In this document: piece by piece, positions 8,932 through 17,666 of the stretch | Position numbering within the stretch: the stretch's first letter is position 1 | Layout of the letters: each line of letters begins with the position of its first letter | Source: Chryseobacterium sp. c4a | GTDB lineage: Bacteria; Bacteroidota; Bacteroidia; Flavobacteriales; Weeksellaceae | DNA: 64,000 nucleotides | Assembly (NCBI RefSeq): GCF_009900745.1 | Contig: NZ_WXVU01000007.1 | Location: forward strand, 1 to 64,000 | Reading direction: 5' to 3' | Translations under genes and position numbers: made by a program | Notes under the pieces: model-generated | Told to the model about the DNA's origin: nothing | The model's input: the letters and a program-made list of their open reading frames with translations, nothing else | Database searches by the model: none

Positions 8932-11364
8932 ATGAAAAAAAATCTACAATTACTCCTTTTTTTAGGATGTTCTCAGTTTGCTTTTTCTCAACAGGGAATT
9001 CTTGATTCTAACTTTGGAATAGGGCAGTTTAGCTATGTTGAAAATGATAACGATAAGGAGCTACTGACTGCTATTGAATATACAAATGATACTCTTTTTG
9101 CAGCAGGATACGCCGGATCTGGAGCGAACGTCACTTCTCCTACTGTAGATGGACGTTTTGCCTATAAAGACCGATTCTTTTACTATAATGGAAAGACGCA
9201 TAATAGCGCTTTTATCTCTATTGGTGATGAAGGTTCAAGAGCGAATGCCATTAAGCATTATGGAGCACATGTCTATCTGGCAGGATATTCGAAGGATAAA
9301 AATAACAAAAGTATTGCGGTCGTAAAAATTCTTGCAAAAGAGGCAAAACTGGATTTGTCTCAAACTTTTAATAGAGATGGTCAAGTAATTACTGATTTTA
9401 CAAATGATGATGAAGCCAATGCCATTGATATTAAAAATAATAAAATTTGGGTGGCAGGCAGAGCTGGAGATCAATCTGTGATTGTCCGTTATAATCTTGC
9501 TAACGGATATGTGGATAAAACTTTTAACCAAAAAGGATTTATGTTTTATCCAATGGGCACAAAATCTGAAATTAAAAGCCTTAAAATTCTTTCAGACGAT
9601 AAAATCCTTATTGCAGGAACAGCCAATAATGGAGGTCAAACAGATTTCTTTATTGCCAGATTAAACCCTGACGGAACTTATGATGCTTCTTTTGGGACGA
9701 ATGGGATTAAAACCATAGATTTTTTTGGACAGAATGACCAGTTGAATGTAATGAAGATACTATACAACAGTAAAATCATGCTGGGCGGCTCTTGTACTAA
9801 AACAGCCACAAATATTGATGCCGCATTAGTGAGACTTCATGCAGATGGAAGTTATGATACTTCCTTTGGAGGAACTGGAAAAGTAACGTATGATGAAGGA
9901 ACTAAAGAAGATGTTATCAATGATGTAGATGCTAAAGTAAATGCCAGTAATTATGAAATTATATATGCAATAGGATATAAGAAACCGGGATTATATAAGG
10001 ATGTTTTATACAGAGAATTTGAAGCTGATGGAAGTACATTTGCCAATGGCCCTGCTGTGAGTAATCAAAGTTATTATGACGATTATCTGATTGGAGGAGC
10101 TTTTAATGTTTTACCTCCGGGGAATTTTACAAGCCCTATGACCATGTATGGAAATTGGTTTTGCCGAGAAGCAACGGGAAGATATACTCAATTTAATAAA
10201 TTGGGAAATAGTACAGCGGCTATTGCTGCCGACTGCGGATCTTCTTATGCGACAGAGATAAAAAATCTTAAAGTAAGACAGGATGGTAAAATTTATGTTC
10301 TCCATCAGAATCAATTGAAAAGATACCTGAGTGACGGAACTCCCGATTTATCTTTTGGGACTAAGGGAACCTTTACAGGAATGGCTACAAGTGAATTTGA
10401 TCTATTGCCTAATAATAAAGTAGTTGCTAATGTTTTGATCTACGGAACCAGCACCCAGGCTTACAGTATTATTTTAGATGATAATGGGAAAATTATAGAG
10501 AACTTCGAGTTTAAGAACTTACCGGGAGCAGATCAAAGATACGTCAACAAAATTATGTACTCTGCAGCTAAAAATAAAATGTATGCATTTTATTCTTCAT
10601 TTGGTACTCAGTTTTCAACTCCTGTGATGTGCAGATATAATTTAGACGGAACTATTGATGGTTCATTTGCTAATAACAACAAATATATTCCAATGGTATC
10701 CCAATATGGCTCAGGGTCTGCCGATTTGAATAGAGTAGATGTCAATAATCAACGAATTGTTACCCTAGATTTTACAACCGATAAAAAAGTGATCAAACAA
10801 TATGACCTTGATGGTAATCCGGTAGCAAGCTTTGGAAATATGGGAACAATGGAAATTACGGCTTCAAATCCTGCTCCTTTATTTAAAAAAGTAATCATGG
10901 ATAATTTAAACAACGTCTATATTATTAATGAAAAAACTATAGATTTTAATACTACATTGATTGTAGAAAAATATAATTCAGCAGGAATGTTGGATACTTC
11001 TTACGGAAATAACGGTATTTTTGAATATGCTTACAATTCCGCCAGTTCGAATACAACGTTTTATACCGTTACAGTTCAGAATGATAATAAACTTTTGATT
11101 GCAGGAAAGCGTAGGAAGCTATATGTATTTGATGATGGATATATCTTAAGAGTAAACTCTAACGGAACTTTAGACACCAGCTTTAGTATACAAAATGATG
11201 GGGTGTTCTCTGATATGGAAGATAATAATCCTAGTGACTATTTTGAAATCATAAGTGCTATGGGAATTACTCCCAATAATGAAATAATAATCGGTGGTTT
11301 AAACAAAAATAGAAATGCATCCAATGCCCTTATGGATACAGCTAAGCTTAAAAGATTGAAATAA
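8932..11364 (+). CDS. delta-60 repeat protein, no sorting domain
   Basis: An 810-residue secreted protein with signal peptide MKKNLQLLLFLGCSQFAFSQ. It carries many delta-60 units (VDKTFNQKGF, YDASFGTNG, YDTSFGGTGK, PDLSFGTKG, IDGSFANNN, LDTSYGNNG, LDTSFSIQ), more than its upstream paralogue. Unlike that paralogue it ends at AKLKRLK with no type A or type B T9SS domain, and no remnant of one is visible in the 160 nt downstream. It may stay periplasmic, bind the partner protein, or be exported by another signal. Start is ATG, 6 nt after the previous stop. Confidence 0.88.
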   Translation: MKKNLQLLLFLGCSQFAFSQQGILDSNFGIGQFSYVENDNDKELLTAIEYTNDTLFAAGYAGSGANVTSPTVDGRFAYKDRFFYYNGKTHNSAFISIGDEGSRANAIKHYGAHVYLAGYSKDKNNKSIAVVKILAKEAKLDLSQTFNRDGQVITDFTNDDEANAIDIKNNKIWVAGRAGDQSVIVRYNLANGYVDKTFNQKGFMFYPMGTKSEIKSLKILSDDKILIAGTANNGGQTDFFIARLNPDGTYDASFGTNGIKTIDFFGQNDQLNVMKILYNSKIMLGGSCTKTATNIDAALVRLHADGSYDTSFGGTGKVTYDEGTKEDVINDVDAKVNASNYEIIYAIGYKKPGLYKDVLYREFEADGSTFANGPAVSNQSYYDDYLIGGAFNVLPPGNFTSPMTMYGNWFCREATGRYTQFNKLGNSTAAIAADCGSSYATEIKNLKVRQDGKIYVLHQNQLKRYLSDGTPDLSFGTKGTFTGMATSEFDLLPNNKVVANVLIYGTSTQAYSIILDDNGKIIENFEFKNLPGADQRYVNKIMYSAAKNKMYAFYSSFGTQFSTPVMCRYNLDGTIDGSFANNNKYIPMVSQYGSGSADLNRVDVNNQRIVTLDFTTDKKVIKQYDLDGNPVASFGNMGTMEITASNPAPLFKKVIMDNLNNVYIINEKTIDFNTTLIVEKYNSAGMLDTSYGNNGIFEYAYNSASSNTTFYTVTVQNDNKLLIAGKRRKLYVFDDGYILRVNSNGTLDTSFSIQNDGVFSDMEDNNPSDYFEIISAMGITPNNEIIIGGLNKNRNASNALMDTAKLKRLK

Positions 11365-11528
11365 TCGAATAAATTTATATATTAGTAATGAAGTGGTAAG
11401 CTTTTTGAGTTGCTTGTTTTGATATATTTTTTGTTATTTTAGCAGGTTATCTTTACTGATGGGGAAATAATATCAGGTTAAAGAGCTTAATTTTTTAAAT
11501 AATAAACACAGCAGTTAACGGGAAATCA

Positions 11529-12752
11529 ATGTATTCAATTATAGACATAGAAAGTAATGGTGCAGGTTATAGACATGAATGCATTATAGATATTGCCATC
11601 TACAGATATGATGGTCAGAAAATTACAGATCAGTTTATATCCCTTGTTAATCCGGAAGGAGATATTACACCTTTTGTTCAGAAGCTGACCAGTATTACCC
11701 CGAAAATGGTAAAAACGGCTCCGAAGTTCCATGAAATAGCCAAAAGAGTTATTGAGATTACCCAGAATACAACATTGGTGGGACACAATATCGATTTCGA
11801 TTACAGAATGCTTCGTCAATCGTTCAAAAGGCTGGGTTACGATTTTAAAATCAATACTTTAGATACAATTCCTTTAGCTAAAAAACTGATTCCGGATGAA
11901 GTAAGCTATTCTTTAGGAAAACTGGTGAAGTCATTGGGAATTCCTTTGACTAATCATCATAGAGCAGATGGAGATGCCAGAGCGACTCTGGAGTTATTTA
12001 AACTTTTGATATCAAAAGATACTGAGAACGAGATTATCCAAAAACAACACGAAGAAACCAATGCCAAAACCTATATCAACAAGATTAAGGAGTTGACACA
12101 AGATCTTCCCAATGATAAAGGATTTGTTTATTTTCAGGATGAAGCCGGAAGAATTATTTTTTCAGATTATGTGCAGGATATCAATAAATTTTCCAAAAAG
12201 GTATTTAATTCCAAATCGAAAAAGTGGGAACAAGTTCAAAAAGATGTTGCACAGATCAATTTCGAGCTTACCGGAACCGATATTATTGCCAAATTAATTC
12301 TTAATTCTAAAAATAATAAGAAAAAAGAAATCTTACCTTTTGGACTTTATTTCAGAAACGGGAAGTATGTGGTTGAAAAAAATAAGCTGAATAAAACAGA
12401 AAAACCTATTCTGAAATTCAGATCATTTACCCAGGGAACAAAAGCCGTTCAGTTTATTGGTGCTCAGGAAGAATATAATGATGCTGCGGCATTAAAACAG
12501 AAAATAGAATTCAGAAAAAGAAATGAGCTGTGGCTGGGGACAGGAAGAAAGTTGGGCGAGAAATTATTCTTGATTATTGAAAACGGAAAGGTAGTGTCTT
12601 TCGGCTTTTATGAACTGTTTACACAGATACAGACGCTAAGTAAGCTTGCTAAACTGAAAATTGATCTTCCATTATCATCAACGGATTTGAACAATGAACT
12701 ACAGCTGGCTCTCCTTCGTGGTGATTTTGAAACCTTACCATTACCGAAATAA
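11529..12752 (+). CDS. DnaQ-like DEDDh 3'-5' exonuclease with degenerate C-terminal GIY-YIG-like region
   Basis: A 407-residue protein. Residues 1-170 are a DEDDh exonuclease related to DNA polymerase III epsilon: Asp6 and Glu8 in IDIESNG, the NTTLVGHNIDFDYRMLR block (second Asp motif), and HHRADGDARAT (catalytic His and Asp). Related Bacteroidota proteins carry a UvrC-type GIY-YIG nuclease domain after this. Here the matching position reads LPNDKGFVYFQDEAGRIIFSDYV, without the GIY-YIG tyrosines and downstream arginine, so that domain looks catalytically dead. It is probably a repair or proofreading-type nuclease. Monocistronic, upstream of lysA. Confidence 0.85.
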   Translation: MYSIIDIESNGAGYRHECIIDIAIYRYDGQKITDQFISLVNPEGDITPFVQKLTSITPKMVKTAPKFHEIAKRVIEITQNTTLVGHNIDFDYRMLRQSFKRLGYDFKINTLDTIPLAKKLIPDEVSYSLGKLVKSLGIPLTNHHRADGDARATLELFKLLISKDTENEIIQKQHEETNAKTYINKIKELTQDLPNDKGFVYFQDEAGRIIFSDYVQDINKFSKKVFNSKSKKWEQVQKDVAQINFELTGTDIIAKLILNSKNNKKKEILPFGLYFRNGKYVVEKNKLNKTEKPILKFRSFTQGTKAVQFIGAQEEYNDAAALKQKIEFRKRNELWLGTGRKLGEKLFLIIENGKVVSFGFYELFTQIQTLSKLAKLKIDLPLSSTDLNNELQLALLRGDFETLPLPK

Positions 12753-12831
12753 TAGGAAAATTGAAGCCTTACATTTTGATCAGGAAGAGGTTACTTTTCA
12801 AATCAATTTTCTTAGAATAAAAAATAAATAG

Positions 12832-12839
12832 TATTTTTG
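12832..12839 (+). promoter_or_regulatory. -7 element of the lysA leader promoter
   Basis: TATTTTTG matches TAnnTTTG exactly; the -33 region only shows a weak TTTTC. Predicted transcription start is about 12846, 13 nt before the leader ORF. Confidence 0.55.
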
Positions 12840-12858
12840 CAAAAAATAAATAGAAGCA

Positions 12859-12930
12859 ATGCAAATTCTTAAACAAATAAAAACTGGAAAAAAGGGAGCT
12901 ATTAAGTTCTCTAAGGTTTGGAATATTTAA
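12859..12930 (+). CDS. putative lysine-rich leader peptide of lysA (23 aa)
   Basis: A short ORF starting with ATG encodes 23 residues, six of them lysine (positions 5, 8, 11, 12, 16, 19). It begins about 13 nt after the predicted transcription start and ends 33 nt before an intrinsic terminator that itself lies just upstream of lysA, the last gene of lysine biosynthesis. The arrangement promoter, Lys-rich ORF, terminator, lysine gene is the classical layout of ribosome-mediated attenuation. Lysine is common in AT-rich ORFs, so the composition alone is not proof. Translation is unproven. Confidence 0.5.
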   Translation: MQILKQIKTGKKGAIKFSKVWNI

Positions 12931-12962
12931 AAGACTTGTCTTGCATAAAAAATAATCAATGT

Positions 12963-12996
12963 GGCAGGCTCTTTTACTAAGAATCTGCCTTTTTTT
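12963..12996 (+). terminator. attenuator-type intrinsic terminator in the lysA leader
   Basis: GGCAGGCTCTT (12963-12973), TTACT loop, AAGAATCTGCC (12979-12989) with one mismatch and one wobble, then seven T. It ends 16 nt before the lysA ATG and lies downstream of a promoter, so it must be read through to express lysA. Part of the 5' arm (12967-12975) can instead pair, with three wobbles, to AAGGGAGCT at 12892-12900 inside the leader ORF. Confidence 0.75.
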
Positions 12997-13012
12997 ATGT
13001 TAAAATGAAATT

Positions 13013-14215
13013 ATGAATTCACAGGAATTATTAAAGATTGCCAATGAGTTTGGCACACCAGTGTACGTTTACGATGCTGAATCCATCAAAGTTCAATACG
13101 AAAAACTTACAACTTCTTTCTTAAAACATACTAAGTTCTTCTATGCAGCGAAGGCGTTGACTAATATCAACATCCTCAAGTATGTCAAGAAGCTGGGCGC
13201 ATCTTTGGATTGTGTATCTATTAATGAAGTCAAATTAGGATTAAAGGCAGGATTTCCAAAAGAAAAAATATTGTTTACTCCCAATTGTGTTGACTTAGCT
13301 GAAATAGAAGAAGCAATGACTTTCGGAGTTCATATTAATATTGATAACATTTCTATTCTTGAGCAATTCGGGAATAAATACGGAAATTCTTATCCTATTT
13401 TTGTTAGAATCAACCCGCATATCTTTGCTGGAGGGAACTATAAAATTTCAACAGGGCACATCGACAGCAAATTCGGAATTTCCATTCACCAGCTTCGTCA
13501 CATTGAAAGAGTGATGAAAAGTACCAACCTTAATGTTGAGGGGCTTCACATGCATACAGGAAGTGAAATCAAAGATCCTGAAGTTTTCCTTCAGGCACTG
13601 GATATCATGCTTGAACTTTCTGAACATTTCCCTAACTTGAAGTACCTGGATATGGGAAGTGGTTTCAAAATCCCTTATCAGGACAGTGAAGAAGAAACAG
13701 ATGTAAAAACATTAGGGAAAAAAGTTGAAAAAGTTTTAGGTGAGTTTTCCAAAACAACTGGTAGAAAATTCGAACTATGGTTTGAGCCGGGAAAATTTTT
13801 GGTAGGAAAAAGCGGTTATCTTTTAGTGAAAGCTAATGTGATCAAACAAACAACTGCTACAGTTTTCGTTGGAGTAAACTCTGGATTCAATCATCTGATC
13901 CGTCCAATGTTCTACGATTCTTACCACGCTATTGAAAACCTTTCCAATCCAAAAGGAGCAGAAAGAATTTACACTGTAGTAGGAAACATCTGCGAAACCG
14001 ATACTTTTGCGTGGGACAGAAAGCTGCATGAAGTAAGAGAAGGGGATATTCTTGCATTCCACAATGCAGGAGCTTATGGTTTTGAAATGAGTTCAAACTT
14101 TAATTCAAGATTAAAGCCTGCTGAGGTTTTATTCCTTGACGGAAAAGCTCATCTGATTCGTAAAAGAGACGAATTTGAAGACTTATTGAGAAACCAGATT
14201 GAGGTAGTTATTTAA
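13013..14215 (+). CDS. lysA: diaminopimelate decarboxylase
   Basis: A 400-residue PLP enzyme of the fold III (alanine racemase-like) decarboxylases that converts meso-diaminopimelate to L-lysine, the last step of lysine synthesis. Visible features are the PLP-lysine in FFYAAKALTN (Lys47), the HMHTGSEI segment, the glycine loop LDMGSGFKIPY, the EPGKFLVG substrate loop and the VGNICETDTFA segment with the conserved Cys-Glu from the dimer partner site. Length is usual. It starts with ATG 16 nt after an attenuator-like terminator and is followed by its own strong terminator, so it is a single-gene unit. Confidence 0.95.
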   Translation: MNSQELLKIANEFGTPVYVYDAESIKVQYEKLTTSFLKHTKFFYAAKALTNINILKYVKKLGASLDCVSINEVKLGLKAGFPKEKILFTPNCVDLAEIEEAMTFGVHINIDNISILEQFGNKYGNSYPIFVRINPHIFAGGNYKISTGHIDSKFGISIHQLRHIERVMKSTNLNVEGLHMHTGSEIKDPEVFLQALDIMLELSEHFPNLKYLDMGSGFKIPYQDSEEETDVKTLGKKVEKVLGEFSKTTGRKFELWFEPGKFLVGKSGYLLVKANVIKQTTATVFVGVNSGFNHLIRPMFYDSYHAIENLSNPKGAERIYTVVGNICETDTFAWDRKLHEVREGDILAFHNAGAYGFEMSSNFNSRLKPAEVLFLDGKAHLIRKRDEFEDLLRNQIEVVI

Positions 14216-14235
14216 TCAATAGATCATAATATAGG

Positions 14236-14268
14236 AACGGCTGTCTTAAAAAGACAGCCGTTTTTTTA
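14236..14268 (+). terminator. intrinsic terminator of lysA
   Basis: Perfect 12-bp stem AACGGCTGTCTT / AAGACAGCCGTT with a 3-nt A loop followed by a T run. Confidence 0.95.
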
Positions 14269-14510
14269 TGCTTTTAAATGCTCGGATTGTAAAGTTCTAT
14301 GGATTATTTAAGCTTCATCTTGTATTCATGTATAACCTCAGTGAACGCTGCGTTAAAATAAAAGCTATTATCCCCAGCATCTCATGAGAAATTTACAATT
14401 TTTTTAATATTTACATAGGGCAGAATTATGAATTAATTGGCTAAATTTGATAGGGTTAGGATATTTTAATCCGCTTACAATAAGAAAAAATAACACCAAA
14501 TCTATTAATT

Positions 14511-16244
14511 ATGGCCAAGAATATAGCAGAGCAAATTGTTGAAATGCTCGAAAATGCCAATGTGAAAAGAATTTATGCAGTAACAGGAGATAGTCTCAAT
14601 CACCTAAATATTGCGGTGAAGAAAAGCAGTATCCAGTGGATTCATGTACGCCACGAAGAAGTAGGGGCTTATGCCGCTGCTGCTGAAGCTGAACTTGACG
14701 GACTTGCAGTATGTGCCGGAAGTTGTGGCCCGGGTCATGTACATCTTATTAATGGAGTGTACGAAGCCCATAGATCTCATGTTCCGATGTTGGTGATTGC
14801 TTCTACAATTCCCAGTGAGGAAATGGGGATGGATTATTTTCAGGAAACCAATACCATAAAGCTTTTTGATGATTGTAGTTATTATAATCAAATGATTACC
14901 CGTCCCGAACAAGTACAGAGAACGCTTCAGACTGCTATTCAACACGCAATCTCTAAAAAAGGAGTCGCTGTGATCGGTCTTCCGGGTGATGTTTCAGAAT
15001 TAGATGCACAGGAAGCTACAACTTCGACTCAGATTTTTAAAACCAATCCTGTGATAAGACCTTCTGATGAAGAGCTGAAAAATCTGGCAGAACTTATTAA
15101 TGGAAATAAAAAAGTAACACTTTACTGTGGTATCGGTGCTGCTGAAGCCAGTGCTGAAGTCATAAAATTATCTCAATTGCTAAAAGCTCCGGTTGGATAT
15201 TCCTTCAGAGGAAAAATGGCAATTCAGCCTAATAATCCTAATGAAATTGGACTGACAGGCTTGTTGGGTTTTCCATCAGCTTATCATGCTATGCACGAAG
15301 CAGATCTCGTTATTCTTCTTGGAACAGATTTCCCTTACCAGAAATTTATGCCCATAAAAAATAAGATTGTTCAGATCGATGAAAGCCCGGAAAGATTAGG
15401 CAGAAGAGCAAAGCTTGAATTGGGATTAACAGGTGATGTTAAGCAAACCATTATAGCTTTACTTCCTATGTTGAATGAGAAAACAGACGTTGACTTTCTC
15501 AATGAGCAGTTGGCATTTTATGATAAAGTAAAAGAAAATCAGCTTGAATATGTAAGAGACTCAGGAAAAGAAAATGCAATTCAACCGGAATATGTAGCTC
15601 ATACATTAGATAAGTTAGCTAAAAAAGATGCAATTTTTACGGTAGATACCGGAATGTGCTGCGTTTGGGGAGCCAGATTTATTACCGGAACAGGAGAGCG
15701 GAAGATGCTAGGATCATTTAATCATGGATCTATGGCCAACGCAATGCCAATGGCCATCGGAGCTTCTTTGTCCCATCCGGATAAGCAGGTAATTGCAATG
15801 TGTGGAGATGGTGGTTTATCCATGTTATTGGGAGATATGGCGACTATTTTTCAGTATAAGCTCCCCATAAAGCTCATTGTATTCAATAACAGAACTCTGG
15901 GGATGGTAAAGTTGGAAATGGAAGTTGGGGGAATGCCGGATAACGAAACCGATATGATTAATCCTGATTTTGCATTGGTAGCTCAGGCAATGGGCTATCC
16001 GGGGAAAAATGTACATCAACCTGAAGAGGTGGAAAATGCCATTAAGGAATGTCTCAACCATGATGGCCCTTTTCTTCTCAATATTTTTACGAATCCTAAT
16101 GCATTGGCATTACCTCCGAAAATTGAACTGGAACAGGTTCTTGGGATGACAAAATCTATGGCTCAGCTGATGTTGGGAGGGAAAATGGATGAGGTGTTTG
16201 AAACAGTAAAAAGTAACTATAAACATATTAAGGGGTTATTGTAG
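14511..16244 (+). CDS. poxB: pyruvate dehydrogenase (quinone), PoxB-like thiamine enzyme
   Basis: A 577-residue ThDP-dependent enzyme close in length to E. coli PoxB (572). The N-terminal PYR domain shows AVTGDSLNHL, the catalytic Glu in VRHEEVGAYAAAAEAEL and the SCGPGHVHLINGVYEA stretch; a central FAD-type domain and the C-terminal PP domain with MCGDGGLSMLLGDMATIFQY and the Mg-binding Asn (VFNNRTLGMVKLE) follow. PoxB oxidises pyruvate to acetate and CO2, passing electrons to the quinone pool at the membrane. The terminal membrane-binding helix of E. coli is not obvious here. A possible TAAATTTG element lies at 14442-14449. Related acetolactate-type enzymes are the main alternative. Confidence 0.88.
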   Translation: MAKNIAEQIVEMLENANVKRIYAVTGDSLNHLNIAVKKSSIQWIHVRHEEVGAYAAAAEAELDGLAVCAGSCGPGHVHLINGVYEAHRSHVPMLVIASTIPSEEMGMDYFQETNTIKLFDDCSYYNQMITRPEQVQRTLQTAIQHAISKKGVAVIGLPGDVSELDAQEATTSTQIFKTNPVIRPSDEELKNLAELINGNKKVTLYCGIGAAEASAEVIKLSQLLKAPVGYSFRGKMAIQPNNPNEIGLTGLLGFPSAYHAMHEADLVILLGTDFPYQKFMPIKNKIVQIDESPERLGRRAKLELGLTGDVKQTIIALLPMLNEKTDVDFLNEQLAFYDKVKENQLEYVRDSGKENAIQPEYVAHTLDKLAKKDAIFTVDTGMCCVWGARFITGTGERKMLGSFNHGSMANAMPMAIGASLSHPDKQVIAMCGDGGLSMLLGDMATIFQYKLPIKLIVFNNRTLGMVKLEMEVGGMPDNETDMINPDFALVAQAMGYPGKNVHQPEEVENAIKECLNHDGPFLLNIFTNPNALALPPKIELEQVLGMTKSMAQLMLGGKMDEVFETVKSNYKHIKGLL

Positions 16245-16279
16245 TCTATCCCATAAAGTAATCTCAGAAATGTTTTTTG

Positions 16280-16313
16280 AAAACTTCATACATTGTGTGA
16301 AGTTTTTCTTTTT
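16280..16313 (+). terminator. intrinsic terminator of poxB
   Basis: AAAACTTCA (16280-16288) pairs with TGAAGTTTT (16298-16306) and is followed by a T-rich tract, 35 nt after the poxB stop. Confidence 0.75.
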
Positions 16314-16332
16314 TGTAAGCCATCTAAATATT

Positions 16333-16340
16333 TACCTTTG
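16333..16340 (+). promoter_or_regulatory. -7 promoter element
   Basis: TACCTTTG lies 24 nt before the ATG at 16365, just after the poxB terminator. It rules out starts upstream of it for the next gene. Confidence 0.55.
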
Positions 16341-16364
16341 TTGACTAATTTAATGAATCAAGCT

Positions 16365-16844
16365 ATGAGAACAGTACTTTTATTTTTTGCTTTATTTTTT
16401 GCAAATTTCGCCTTTGCACAAGAGCTTGAGGATAGAGATGACTCTTTTATTATAGAAAATAATAAAAACCTATTCAAAATAGACATTAAAGAACCTTTTA
16501 TGCAAATTGCAGTAAAGTGTAATGATTTTAAGCCGGCTGCTTTTGAAGGAGGAGCTTCAGCATACAAAGAGATCCTAAGCAAATATATGTATACCTATCT
16601 GAATGCAGATTTTTATACGCTGAGCGGGGACTTTACATTTACCTTGATTATCGATGAAACAGGAAAAGTGATTGATGCGGTAGGAACTCCAAAAGTTTTG
16701 CATAGTGAAGCTTTCTTTGATGATATGCAATATGTAGTGAGAAGAATCAAAAGAAATTGGAAACCTGCCACCTGTAACGGACAACCTGTAAAATCTGAAA
16801 TGAAAGTTAAAATGAACTTCTCTTCTGTGTCAATAGATATGTAA
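16365..16844 (+). CDS. secreted TonB C-terminal-domain-like protein
   Basis: A 159-residue protein with signal peptide MRTVLLFFALFFANFAFAQ. The C-terminal half (FTLIIDETGKVIDAVGTPKV, then VRRIKRNWKPATCNGQPV and a final KVKMNF) follows the pattern of the TonB C-terminal domain: a beta-strand with D/G turn, then a helix, W-P-A and G-x-P-V. It has no N-terminal membrane anchor or Pro-rich linker, so it is not a working energy transducer. Starts at ATG 16353 or 16365 both suit the promoter; the second gives the clean signal peptide. It forms a tandem pair with the next gene. Confidence 0.75.
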   Translation: MRTVLLFFALFFANFAFAQELEDRDDSFIIENNKNLFKIDIKEPFMQIAVKCNDFKPAAFEGGASAYKEILSKYMYTYLNADFYTLSGDFTFTLIIDETGKVIDAVGTPKVLHSEAFFDDMQYVVRRIKRNWKPATCNGQPVKSEMKVKMNFSSVSIDM

Positions 16845-16853
16845 AACTAAATC

Positions 16854-17324
16854 ATGAATAAAAAACTACTAACCACTTTCTTACTATTATTCAACAACGA
16901 TATAATAAGCTTGAGAAAAGCAATTATAATTTTACTCCTGTTTTTTGGGATTGTAGGATATTCCCAAGAATCACAAGCTCCGAAAGAAGCTACAACGACT
17001 TCCCAAAATGCAGAATTTCCGGGTGGTGATGAGGCTTTTGCTAAAGAGTTCCTACAAATGATTCATTCCTATATCGATTTGGGAAAATATGCAGTAAACG
17101 GAAAATTTGTTTTTGTTTTTGACGTGAATACAAGCGGCAAAGTGGAAAACCTTGATGTGCTTCCAAAAGTAAAGAATAGTGATATGTTTATTGATGATAT
17201 GAAATTTGCTATTAAAAAAGTAAAAAAGAAATGGAAGCCTGCAATGAAAGATGGTCAGCCTGTAATTTCCAAGAAGATCATCAAAATTAACTTTACATCA
17301 GATCATTTTGATCACGGAGATTAA
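16854..17324 (+). CDS. secreted TonB C-terminal-domain-like protein, paralogue of the preceding gene
   Basis: A 156-residue paralogue of the upstream protein, 9 nt after it. The shared core is VFDVNTSGKVENLDVLPKV, a DDMKFAIKKVKKKWKPA block and GQPVISKKIIKINF. The N-terminus holds two hydrophobic stretches; the second, beginning RKAIIILLLFFGIVGYSQ, is a typical signal peptide, so translation may really start at the TTG at 16911 rather than the ATG at 16854. No function is known. Tandem duplication of a stand-alone TonB-C-like domain is the main feature. Confidence 0.72.
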   Translation: MNKKLLTTFLLLFNNDIISLRKAIIILLLFFGIVGYSQESQAPKEATTTSQNAEFPGGDEAFAKEFLQMIHSYIDLGKYAVNGKFVFVFDVNTSGKVENLDVLPKVKNSDMFIDDMKFAIKKVKKKWKPAMKDGQPVISKKIIKINFTSDHFDHGD

Positions 17325-17657
17325 TTACATCCTGATCATAAAGTAGGATAGGCAAGTGAAAAATAATAGGTCATCAGAGGTATATTGTGAACCCTGGATT
17401 TATTCAGTTATTGACTATCCAAGCTTTAATATTAATTTCATGAGCATATTTTCGAGAATGAAGAAAGTGTAAAAACCCGCTCCGGGTGCTAATATTCCCA
17501 TAAAAAAGAGGGTTGAACCTCCTGTAGATTTTTCAGTAACATTTACAGAAAGATAGTCCGGCCATTCTGTCACAATATTTTGTATCTTTGCAGACTCATC
17601 TGTTCGTAGTTTAAAATTCACGGAAAGAATCCTTGTGTTTTAATCCCGAACCTTAAA
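17325..17657. other. intergenic region, 333 bp, carrying the miaB operon promoter
   Basis: No credible gene. A GTG-initiated 68-codon reading frame on the minus strand (17415-17621) would overlap the miaB promoter and was not accepted. No clear terminator for the upstream pair was found. Confidence 0.45.
17583..17590 (+). promoter_or_regulatory. -7 promoter element of the miaB cluster
   Basis: TATCTTTG fits TAnnTTTG exactly. No matching TTTG lies 19-21 nt upstream. Predicted leader is about 70 nt. Confidence 0.55.
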
Positions 17658-17666
17658 TTGATTATT

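Noticed and set aside
12963..12996. Hairpin read as the terminator of the upstream exonuclease gene
   Set aside because: It lies over 200 nt after that gene and downstream of a separate promoter element, so it belongs to the lysA leader.
17415..17621. 68-codon reading frame on the minus strand before miaB
   Set aside because: It starts with GTG, has no promoter, lies over the miaB promoter element and has no recognised family; most likely spurious.
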